A stretch of DNA of 6,208 nucleotides, taken from the NCBI GenBank assembly GCA_031266495.1, contig JAISAX010000401.1, positions 1 to 6,208 on the forward strand. The letters are read 5' to 3'. Position numbers and translations under genes: made by a program. Of the stretch, positions 1 to 6,022 are shown piece by piece. Source of the stretch: Opitutaceae bacterium (GTDB lineage Bacteria > Verrucomicrobiota > Verrucomicrobiae > Opitutales > Opitutaceae). The notes beneath the pieces were generated by a model that saw nothing but the letters and a program-made list of their open reading frames with translations, was not told the DNA's origin and searched no databases. Position 1 is the stretch's first letter. Every line of letters starts with the position of its first letter.

Positions 1-456
1 CTGAGCGTGTTCCCCGCCCTCTACCGGCGGCGGATCGACGTGCCCAACGTGACCTGGGAATCGGGCTGGCATCCGTGGGAATGCGGACCGGCGTTCGAAT
101 ACTTCAGCACGCGCCACGAGCTGGTCTGGAAAGACAAGGAGTACGCCGACATCGCCTGGTTTCCTCTGGCCGATGGGGCTGGCGTCGGCGAGGGGTTGCT
201 GGTGCGGTGCGAACTAGTCAACGCGACGTCGCGCGGCGTGCCGGTCGCGCTGCACGCGATGGCGTCGATGAATTTTCCGACGGCGTCCAATTATTCCGCC
301 GAAGCCCTGCGCCGGATCGAGGTGACGGCGGCCGGTGATGGCGGCAGTGGTGGCGGCGGGAGCAACGGCGGTGGACTCCTCGTGGCGGTGACGCTGGCGG
401 CGGAAGCGTGCACGGCGGCGCCGGGACGGCTGGAGGTGCGCGCCGTCCCGGAGTGA
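1..456 (+). CDS. 3' part of a probable carbohydrate-active enzyme (beta-sandwich-like segment), partial
   Basis: The frame is open from base 1, so the true start lies outside the window; the GTG at 7 is only the first in-window start-like codon. It ends at a TGA at 454-456. From that GTG, residues 8-40 are rich in aromatic and charged residues, with the pieces DVPNVTWESGWHPWECGP and EYFSTRHELVWKDKEYAD, followed by alternating beta-strand-like segments (GLLVRCELVNATSRGVPVAL). This is the look of the non-catalytic beta-sandwich found in front of the catalytic barrel of some large glycosidases, but no catalytic motif is visible and I cannot name the family. Residues 110-123 form a glycine/serine-rich linker, after which only about 25 residues remain. 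The stop lies just before a REP-like repeat, so the gene may be cut off at its 3' end. It could also be an intact C-terminus of an unknown protein. Function is not assigned with confidence. Confidence 0.5.
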   Translation: MSVFPALYRRRIDVPNVTWESGWHPWECGPAFEYFSTRHELVWKDKEYADIAWFPLADGAGVGEGLLVRCELVNATSRGVPVALHAMASMNFPTASNYSAEALRRIEVTAAGDGGSGGGGSNGGGLLVAVTLAAEACTAAPGRLEVRAVPE

Positions 457-483
457 GCCGGAGCGGGCGGGACGCCTGCTGAC

Positions 484-550
484 GTGGCACGGGCATCCTT
501 GCCCGTGGGCGTGGCCTCTCCGCTTGGCGCGGACGGGACACCCGTGTCAC
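484..550. repeat. Composite REP-like palindromic element
   Basis: Two nested levels of symmetry are visible. The outer arms GTGGCACGGG (484-493) and CCCGTGTCAC (541-550) are complementary except for one position that can form a G-U pair. Inside, CACGGGCA (488-495) and TGCCCGTG (500-507) form a perfect 8-bp hairpin with a 4-base loop, and ACGGG/CCCGT (533-537 and 541-545) form a short hairpin with a 3-base loop. There is no T-tract, so it does not look like an intrinsic terminator. Short GGCACGGGCATCC-type palindromes are, from memory, dispersed repeats in Verrucomicrobiota genomes and resemble REP elements mobilised by RAYT transposases. No transposase gene is in the window. The element lies exactly between two gene remnants. 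Confidence 0.7.
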
Positions 551-587
551 ATGGGCTGGCCTTTGCGCGGTTTGGCCGTCGTTCCTC

Positions 588-1127
588 GTGCAGTCCACGC
601 TCGCCTCGACGCCCGCGCCGGAAAAGGACCGCACCATTCTCGTCCTCGTCCAGCTTGCCGGCGGCAACGACGGGCTCAATACGGTGGCGCCGTACCAGAA
701 CGACAACTACTACAAACTCCGTCCCACGCTCAGCCTGAAAAAGACGGAGGTACTCGACCTCGACGGCCGAGCCGGCTTGCATCCTTCCTGCACGGCGATG
801 CACGAGCAGTTCAAGGACGGCAAACTCGGCGTCATACAAAACGTCGGTTACCCGAATCCCAACCGCAGCCATTTCCGTTCGATGGAAATCTGGGAGACGG
901 CGTCCGGCAGCGACGACGTTCTCGCCACCGGCTGGATCGGCCGCTTTCTCGACAACGCCTGCGCCGAAGTGCCGCAGTCGTTCGGCGCGGAGCAGGCGCA
1001 TTCGACCTTTGGCCTGACGCTCGGCGCCCGGGGCGGCAAGCGTGACAAGGACGCCGTGCAGTTGGCCCTCCGAGGATTGCGCCTCGGAGGGCCACCCGAT
1101 CCGCTTCGCGTAACTTCGGATATTTAA
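588..1127 (+). pseudogene. DUF1501 family protein, fragment truncated at both ends
   Basis: Residues 17-32 (ILVLVQLAGGNDGLNT) and 87-105 (GYPNPNRSHFRSMEIWETA), together with GLHPS near 63-67 and the GWIGRFLDN segment near 115-123, are the signature of the N-terminal third of DUF1501 proteins (PF07394, alkaline-phosphatase-like fold). These are usually Tat-exported proteins of about 400 residues or more, common in Planctomycetota and Verrucomicrobiota, and their biochemical role is poorly known. Only about 180 codons are present. The GTG at 588 is a formal start. The frame is open back to 483, and codons 552-590 encode a hydrophobic stretch (AGLCAVWPSFLVQ) that may be the remains of the Tat signal core, but no twin-arginine region or ATG precedes it; a REP-like palindrome lies there instead. 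Family resemblance fades after about base 1010. The frame then runs through a palindrome (1063-1094) to a TAA at 1125-1127 that overlaps the stop of the convergent gene. Most likely a non-functional remnant. Confidence 0.8.
1063..1094. repeat. Perfect 13-bp-stem palindrome, REP-like
   Basis: TGGCCCTCCGAGG (1063-1075) and CCTCGGAGGGCCA (1082-1094) are exact reverse complements separated by the 6-base loop ATTGCG. The stem is very GC-rich and neither strand has a following T-run, which argues against a simple intrinsic terminator. It lies in the terminal, non-family part of the DUF1501 fragment and 30 bp from the stop of the convergent glycosidase gene. It is probably a dispersed intergenic repeat of the host genome. 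A role in 3'-end protection of the minus-strand transcript is an alternative. Confidence 0.75.
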
Positions 1128-1137
1128 CTGAAGTTAC
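1110..1137. repeat. 8-bp inverted repeat spanning the convergent stop codons
   Basis: GTAACTTC (1110-1117) and GAAGTTAC (1130-1137) are perfect complements with a 12-base AT-rich loop. The loop contains TTAA (1124-1127), which supplies the TAA stops of both converging genes. The right arm codes for the last residues of the minus-strand glycosidase. A hairpin here could mark or stabilise the 3' end of the minus-strand transcript, but there is no U-tract, so calling it a terminator is not justified. Confidence 0.45.
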
Positions 1138-2260
1138 TCCCGCAGACGAGGGGAGTGCGGTGCGATGTTTTGCCGGTGAGTTTTTTGATGAGAGTGGCTT
1201 CGTCTTCCAGATAAGGTGTTCCGTCGGATCGGAAGATGTCGTGGAACCACGGTTGCGGTTCGTCCTCGCAAGGCATTTGCCACGAATCCCAAGGATAGTG
1301 AGTTTGCGAACGCCCCTCCACGGAGCCCCAGTTCCAGGCGGCGATGCCTTCCTGTTGGAAATAAGGGAGGATTTCCCCGAAAGTGCTGCCGGCGGGGCGC
1401 GCCATGTATTCGGTGCACAATAACGGACGGCCAAAGCGTTGCAGGCGCTTCACCTTTTCATGTGTCGCGGCGAGCGGCGCGTAGCAATGAAAGGAAACCA
1501 CGTCGCTCGCGCAAACCTGCAAGCGGCCAAGTGGCGCATGCGCGGCGAGGTCGTTATCGGTTTCCCACGACCCGCACCAGATGCCGCTTGTGAGCGGTTG
1601 CGCGGCGCCCGCCTCGCGCGCCCACTGAAACGTTTTCGCGAGCAGCGGGAAGACAGCCTCGCCCTTGGCTTGTGCAGTCGGAAAATCACGCGGGGCGCGG
1701 CTGATGGTGTTGCTGTTGTCGGGCTCGTTCCACAAGTCCCACGCCAGGATGCGCGTATCGTCCCGAAAATGACGGATGACGTCCGTGACGTAGAGCCGCA
1801 GACGCTCAAACGTCGCGGGGTTTTTCAGCACACGCAGGCCGGGCGATTGCACCCAGCGGCTGTTGTGGACGCCGGGCTCTGGCTCGTCCTGCCTGCCGGG
1901 ACGCGGAAACGGGTGCCAGCAACTGTCGAAAAACACAAACATCGGCCGGATGCCGCTCTTTTGCGCAATAGTAAGGAATTTTTCGATACGGGCGAGAAAC
2001 CCGGCGCGGTCCTGTTGCCAGAGCAGGTCGTGCAAAAATACGCGGACCGTGTTCATCCCGATATCAGCCAGCCAGCCGAGTTCGCGCCGGATAATGGCAG
2101 GGTTGAACGACTCGGCCTGCCACATTTCGAGCTGGTTGGAAGCACAGTTCGGCGTAAAATTACATCCGACGAACCACGGTTGGGCCGCAGACCAGTCGAC
2201 GGCCTGTTGTTCGCTCCAGCGGCCTTCGGCGGCGCGGATGATTTCCATTTCAACGCTCAT
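1124..2260 (-). CDS. GH5-like (clan GH-A) glycoside hydrolase; family often annotated as cellulase/1,4-beta-xylanase
   Basis: This is a complete 378-residue (beta/alpha)8-barrel glycosidase predicted to hydrolyse a beta-linked glycan by the retaining mechanism. The opening segment QPWFVGCNFTPNCASNQLEMW (residues 27-47), NTVRVFLHDL (70-79) and IRPMFVFFDSCWHP (104-117) match the pattern of a bacterial family usually labelled cellulase-family glycosylhydrolase or 1,4-beta-xylanase. The acid/base is probably E179 in DLWNEP (175-180) and the nucleophile E284 in LCTEYMAR (281-288). FHCY (257-260), WNWG (309-312) and PWFHDIFR (337-344) fit late barrel strands and the C-terminus. There is no signal peptide or membrane segment, so the protein looks cytoplasmic unless exported another way. 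An in-frame TGA lies 12 bases upstream of the ATG at 2260, so the gene cannot start earlier. A second ATG at 2248, one base after the stop of the upstream gene, is an equally plausible start. Overlap with the upstream gene implies co-transcription and probably translational coupling. The substrate cannot be read from the sequence. Confidence 0.87.
   Translation of the reverse strand: MSVEMEIIRAAEGRWSEQQAVDWSAAQPWFVGCNFTPNCASNQLEMWQAESFNPAIIRRELGWLADIGMNTVRVFLHDLLWQQDRAGFLARIEKFLTIAQKSGIRPMFVFFDSCWHPFPRPGRQDEPEPGVHNSRWVQSPGLRVLKNPATFERLRLYVTDVIRHFRDDTRILAWDLWNEPDNSNTISRAPRDFPTAQAKGEAVFPLLAKTFQWAREAGAAQPLTSGIWCGSWETDNDLAAHAPLGRLQVCASDVVSFHCYAPLAATHEKVKRLQRFGRPLLCTEYMARPAGSTFGEILPYFQQEGIAAWNWGSVEGRSQTHYPWDSWQMPCEDEPQPWFHDIFRSDGTPYLEDEATLIKKLTGKTSHRTPLVCGSNFS
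2246..2260 (-). promoter_or_regulatory. Stop/start overlap with two candidate start codons (translational coupling)
   Basis: On the minus strand the last codons of the PEP-CTERM gene contain an ATG (2260-2258) in another frame. The TGA stop (2252-2250) is followed after one base by a second ATG (2248-2246) in the same frame as the first. A weak GAG purine motif lies about 8 bases upstream of the second ATG, and no clear ribosome-binding site precedes the first. Reinitiation by ribosomes finishing the upstream gene is the simplest explanation. Confidence 0.5.
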
Positions 2261-3692
2261 CGGTTCGGGTCAGAGCGAAGGCGGCGAGGAGGGCGAGCGC
2301 GGCAAAAATCGCGGCGACGGCAGCCGGCTCGGGAACGACGGCGATGGTGAACGTGCTGCCGAGTTGCGCGACGGTGAGCGTGCCGGAAAGGTTTTCCGAA
2401 CCGAAGTTCACAAACGATACGGAGCCGAAATCCGCCCCCGTGCCGCTTACCGAGAACAGGTTTACGTAAGCTTGCCCGGCAAGGCCCGTGCCGCCGAAAT
2501 CAATGACAAACGCGCCGCCGGACGCGTCGAGGTTTTCCACGGCGAGCGAGGTGTTGGCGATGCCGAGGTCGAAGCCCAGAATCGCGCCGTCGGTGAGCGT
2601 CAGGTTGGCGATGGCGAGCGCCGCCGCCGTCTCGAACTTCGCGCCGCCGGCGACCGACACCGCGCCGCTGGCGGCAAGCGAGCCGCTCACGCGCAGCGTG
2701 CCTTCCTCGACGTTCGTGCCGCCGGTGTGGGTGTTCGCGCCGGAGAGTTCCTGCGTGCCCGCGCCGCGCTTGACGACGGCCAGTTTCACGCTGCCCGCGC
2801 CCGGTGAGGCGGCGAGGTTGTCCATGATCCGCCCGCTGTAGTTGTAATTGCCTGCGGCGGCGGTGTTGATGTTGAGCGTGCCGGTTTGCGTGACGGTGCC
2901 GCCGATGGTGGCGTTTTCGAGGGTAATCACGCCGTCGCCGGTGTGCGCGCTGTTGATGCCGGAGAGGTTGACCGTGACGTTTTTAAAAATGTTGGTGCTG
3001 GTGGTCAGGCGGAACTGTGCGTCCGCGTGCGTCATGTTCAGCAGGCCGAGGGAGATGGTGCCGTCAATTTCCGAAAGGTTGAGGCGTCCGTTGCCGATGG
3101 TGGTCGCGCCGCTGACGGTCACGTCCATTAACGCGCGCGAAGTGGCGTTATACGCTCCCAGTTGGAGAACCGCCGCGGTGGTGGCCGTCCCCGAAACGTT
3201 GAGATTTCCCGCGACAAGCGAGGATTTTCTGTTGGAGTCGCCGCGATATGTGACAGTCCGCGCGGTCACGCCGTCACTCGCGGCAACATAAAACGTGTCA
3301 GTGATGGTGAGTGTCGAATTTGCCGTGTTGGTGGCTAATTCCAGCGTGGCGCCAAGGCCGGAGGCATTCACATAAAAATTACGGAACGTTTGGGAGCTGA
3401 CTTGCGGACCGTTTGCGATCGTGCCGTCCGTGTAGTTGTAGTGGTCGCCGTCCTGCCAGTTATAATACACATCGTCGTCTGCAGTCGGGGTGGCGGTGGT
3501 GATGTTGGTAGTGGTGCCGCTGATTCGCCATTTTGTGGCGCCGCCCCACGTCTGCCAGTTGGTGCTGCCGATGTAATCAACATTGGCGGCGCGGACGCTG
3601 GTTGTCTGGAAGGCGGTCGTCGCGGCGAGGAGACTCGTTGCGATGGCAACGGACCGGATTCGTGTAGTGGATTTTGTCTGATCAGGTTTCAT
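2250..3692 (-). CDS. Exported autotransporter-repeat protein with PEP-CTERM sorting signal
   Basis: The 480-residue protein begins with a signal peptide: basic residues 7-13, a hydrophobic core at 15-28 and a likely cleavage after VRA or AA near residues 35-36. The mature part is almost entirely short Thr/Ser/Asn/Gly-rich beta-strand repeats, as expected of a beta-solenoid. Residues 306-336 (VVKRGAGTQELSGANTHTGG and following EEGTLRVSG) are a good copy of the autotransporter-associated beta-strand repeat (PF12951/TIGR02601 type). The C-terminus has the exosortase sorting pattern: VPEP at 453-456, a hydrophobic segment at 457-474, and a short tail. Such proteins are known to be exported and processed by exosortase and are linked to exopolysaccharide or surface structures. 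The tail RTDER is unusual because it has only two arginines mixed with acidic residues, where an Arg/Lys cluster is normal. The start is the ATG at 3692 because it places the signal peptide correctly; no Shine-Dalgarno sequence is visible. There is no beta-barrel translocator domain, so it is not a classical autotransporter. It overlaps the downstream glycosidase gene by 11 bp. Its ligand is unknown. Confidence 0.88.
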   Translation of the reverse strand: MKPDQTKSTTRIRSVAIATSLLAATTAFQTTSVRAANVDYIGSTNWQTWGGATKWRISGTTTNITTATPTADDDVYYNWQDGDHYNYTDGTIANGPQVSSQTFRNFYVNASGLGATLELATNTANSTLTITDTFYVAASDGVTARTVTYRGDSNRKSSLVAGNLNVSGTATTAAVLQLGAYNATSRALMDVTVSGATTIGNGRLNLSEIDGTISLGLLNMTHADAQFRLTTSTNIFKNVTVNLSGINSAHTGDGVITLENATIGGTVTQTGTLNINTAAAGNYNYSGRIMDNLAASPGAGSVKLAVVKRGAGTQELSGANTHTGGTNVEEGTLRVSGSLAASGAVSVAGGAKFETAAALAIANLTLTDGAILGFDLGIANTSLAVENLDASGGAFVIDFGGTGLAGQAYVNLFSVSGTGADFGSVSFVNFGSENLSGTLTVAQLGSTFTIAVVPEPAAVAAIFAALALLAAFALTRTDER

Positions 3693-3757
3693 GGTGTTTT
3701 TATGTTATGAGCAGTGGTTGTTGGTCGTCGGGATGAGAGGAGGGGGTGGCGGCGGGG
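3693..3757 (-). other. 65-bp intergenic gap between the large glycosidase and the PEP-CTERM gene
   Basis: The part next to the PEP-CTERM start is AT-rich (CATAACATAAAAACACC just before the ATG on the minus strand), while the part next to the upstream stop is GC-rich with several G-runs on the plus strand. No hairpin with a T-tract and no convincing -35/-10 pair can be read, nor is there a Shine-Dalgarno sequence. The AT-rich patch could be a minimal -10-like element or just an unstructured leader. The short gap favours read-through from the upstream gene. Confidence 0.35.
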
Positions 3758-6022
3758 CTATTGGAGTTTCAGGAGGTTGAGAAAGCGGGTGTCGGCTCCA
3801 CCGCCCCAACCAAGCGTCCCATCCGGAGCCAGGCCGGAATGGCTGTTCACGGTGATCGAGAGGCCGATGGCGCCTGGCGGGGAGGTGTTCAGGGCGATTT
3901 CCCCGGCGTCGAGATCGAAGGTGTGCAGATACCAGCCGTTGCCGGGTTCCTGAAAATGGAGCGCGGACTTTTTGTAAAAGGTGGTGCGGGTTGCATTCCA
4001 GGCGCGATGGAAGAGCACGGTGCGACCGTCGGCGAGTCGCGCACCGGTGATGTTGATTGTGCGCGCGCCTTTTTTCGCGGAGCCGTCGGGGTTGCGTTGC
4101 TGGAGAACGAGCCGGATGGTGTCGCCAGGGTTTTCCGGAGAGGGGGACGGGACGAAATTCTCATCGCGGACGAGGACTTGAATGCGCAGGAGGTTTTTTG
4201 CATGGAAGGCGCGGAAACGCGCTTGCAGGGTGGGTTCGATTTCGCCGCCGGGCCAGGTGGTCCAGTAAACGGGCGAGGAAAAATCCACCCAGTCGTTGGC
4301 GTCGGGCAACCCGACCGGCGGGGGGAGGGGGAGGGCGGGGTCGGTGGAAAGCGCGGGGACGTGCCTGACTTGCGCGCGCCAGGCTCGGACGGAAAGCGCG
4401 AGCGGCAGGGCGTTGCCGGTTTTGTCGATGATGCGCAGGATGCGAAAGGCATCCACCGCCGCCGTCGGCGTTATGGTCAGTTGGAACGATAACGTCGCTT
4501 GTCCGGAAGGGGGGAGAACCAGTTCTTCCGAAGGGAAGTTTCCGGCGGTCAGGCCATCCGGCAATTCGAGCACGGGACGGATTTTTCGCGACGTGTCACC
4601 GAGGTTCTGGACGCTGACGTCGAATTGTTTCCCGACGAAATCCAGCAGGCTGTAACCGAACGGGGAAAGGATGACGTCGCGGGTATCGAGCATGGACTGG
4701 AAAACGACGGGGGCTGTTTTGCGCGGTCCGTCATTTTGTTGTCTGAAGTCACGGGCCATGCGCAGCATTGCCATCGCGGGCGTATCGGTTTTCAGGAGAC
4801 GCGGGTCCGGTTTTCCGGAGAGGATCAGGTAAACGAGGCCGTCGTCGCGAGCGACGCCGCCGGTGTTTCCCGGGGGGATCTGGCGGCCATCCGCGCCGAT
4901 GATTTTTTCGAGCGGGAGATTTTTGGGAAAGGTGAAGAGGGTGGGGGAGGGGGGGGCGTTTTCAGAAACGGGAGAATAGAGAACGGCGACGGCGCGGCCG
5001 TCGGCGCCGGCGAAGACGCGTGCGCGGCGGGCGTTCGTGCCGGCGAGGTCGCCGATGTAGTCGAGGCCTGCGAGGGTTTTCGCGGCGGTCGCGTAGGCGG
5101 CGATCGAACGCATCGGGGTGTGGTTGGCGTCCATCATCGCGTAGCCCTTGTTGTTGTGTGGCTCGACGTAGAATTTGTAGGAGAACGCAAAATATTTTTC
5201 GACGCCGAGCGCCTTGTATTCGGCGGCCTTGGCGGTGATTTCGGCGGCGACGTCGATGTCGCCCTTGATCCCGGCGCGTTCCATGCCGTGCTGCCAGGGC
5301 CAGCGTGCGCCGCTTTCGGTTATCCAGACCGGCAACCCCGCGCGGGCGGGGTTTTGTTGGCGCGCGCATTCGCGCCATGCGACCAGGACGCGCTCTACGG
5401 AATCCGCGTTCGCGTAGGTGTGCCAACTGACGGCGTCGCAGGTGTCGAGCAGCCCGTTTTGCAACCACGTTTTTTGCAGGATGGAACCGGCCTGCGGGTT
5501 CGCGAACACGCCGCCAATAATCCGCGTCCCCAGCGATGCGTCGCGGAATTTACGGGAGATGGCTTTCGTGAAACTCATCGCCTGGTCGGCGGGAAAGTTT
5601 TTTCCGAAGCCGGGTAAATCGGATTCGTTCCAGACCTCCAGTGCCTGGAGCGTCGGCTGGAAGTTCCGGACGATTTTCACCCAGTCCTCCGCCGCCGTCT
5701 TGAGCCGGACGGGCCAAGGGTTGGCGCCGATGATTTTTTGTTGTTCGGGGGTGGCGCGCAACCAGTCGGGGGTTTGGTGGAATGTATCGAGAGTGTGGAT
5801 GCCGAGTCCGGAGGCGAGCCGCCGGTAGCGGGTGTGGTTGAGCGAGTCGAAATCGAACGCGCCGTTTTCCTCCGGATGCAGCGCGCTCCAACTGAAGCGG
5901 TCGCGGTTCCAGAGCAGCCCGCAGCGTTTCATGATTTCGAGACAGGAGCGGATTACCGTTTCATCGAGCAGCGGTCTTCCCCAGGTGAACGAGCTGTCAA
6001 CGCCGAAGAACTCGTCCGGCAC
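3758..6022 (-). CDS. Clan GH-A glycoside hydrolase (GH39/GH5-like) with C-terminal CBM9-like domain; N-terminus uncertain
   Basis: A multidomain protein, at least 754 residues long. Residues 5-320 form a (beta/alpha)8 barrel: GVDSSFTWGR (7-16) begins the first strand, the acid/base is probably E133 in LEVWNESDLPGF (128-139), WHTYANAD (200-207) fits a later strand, and the nucleophile is probably E236 in VWITESGARW (232-241). About 100 residues between the two glutamates is normal for clan GH-A. Residues 320-405 look like the small beta-sandwich that packs on such barrels, and 440-548 like an Ig-like or NPCBM-associated module (DVSVQNLGD, FRILRIID). After the proline-rich linker 561-570 comes a CBM9-like sandwich (575-754), with VDFSSPVYWTTW, LLRIQVLVRDENF, GWYLHTFDL and GLSITVNSHSG. 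The GTG at 6022 is the only in-frame start, but the frame stays open and coding-like to 6163 (for example KGGFVEISSTVFRNRVGVVYGG), so the real start and any signal peptide lie further upstream, beyond a 14-G run. NES replaces the common NEP. Substrate unknown; extracellular action is inferred from the binding module. Confidence 0.82.
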   Translation of the reverse strand: MPDEFFGVDSSFTWGRPLLDETVIRSCLEIMKRCGLLWNRDRFSWSALHPEENGAFDFDSLNHTRYRRLASGLGIHTLDTFHQTPDWLRATPEQQKIIGANPWPVRLKTAAEDWVKIVRNFQPTLQALEVWNESDLPGFGKNFPADQAMSFTKAISRKFRDASLGTRIIGGVFANPQAGSILQKTWLQNGLLDTCDAVSWHTYANADSVERVLVAWRECARQQNPARAGLPVWITESGARWPWQHGMERAGIKGDIDVAAEITAKAAEYKALGVEKYFAFSYKFYVEPHNNKGYAMMDANHTPMRSIAAYATAAKTLAGLDYIGDLAGTNARRARVFAGADGRAVAVLYSPVSENAPPSPTLFTFPKNLPLEKIIGADGRQIPPGNTGGVARDDGLVYLILSGKPDPRLLKTDTPAMAMLRMARDFRQQNDGPRKTAPVVFQSMLDTRDVILSPFGYSLLDFVGKQFDVSVQNLGDTSRKIRPVLELPDGLTAGNFPSEELVLPPSGQATLSFQLTITPTAAVDAFRILRIIDKTGNALPLALSVRAWRAQVRHVPALSTDPALPLPPPVGLPDANDWVDFSSPVYWTTWPGGEIEPTLQARFRAFHAKNLLRIQVLVRDENFVPSPSPENPGDTIRLVLQQRNPDGSAKKGARTINITGARLADGRTVLFHRAWNATRTTFYKKSALHFQEPGNGWYLHTFDLDAGEIALNTSPPGAIGLSITVNSHSGLAPDGTLGWGGGADTRFLNLLKLQ

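Noticed and set aside
291..1001. Long minus-strand frame (236 codons) opposite the two plus-strand fragments
   Set aside because: Arg/Ala/Pro-rich composition, no recognisable domain, and antisense to clear DUF1501 signatures; a GC-driven shadow frame.
1439..2350. Plus-strand frame of 303 codons
   Set aside because: Lies antisense to the GH5-like gene, which has full catalytic motifs; low-complexity Arg-rich product.
1863..2807. Plus-strand frame of 314 codons
   Set aside because: Antisense to both the GH5-like and PEP-CTERM genes; product is Arg/Ala/Glu-rich without any domain.
3693..3757. Possible sigma-70 promoter for the PEP-CTERM gene
   Set aside because: An AT-rich patch is present, but no -35 element at proper spacing could be identified; kept only as a gap description.
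3746..4492. Plus-strand frame of 248 codons
   Set aside because: Mirror of the CBM9-like and Ig-like regions on the other strand; no independent coding features.
5334..5355. GC-rich hairpin (AACCCCGC/GCGGGGTT) followed by T residues on the plus strand, resembling an intrinsic terminator
   Set aside because: It is inside the minus-strand glycosidase coding sequence with no plus-strand gene ending there, and the T-run is only four bases.
4499..5617. Plus-strand frame of 372 codons
   Set aside because: Antisense to the catalytic region of the large glycosidase; Gly/Val/Glu-rich shadow typical of high-GC genes.
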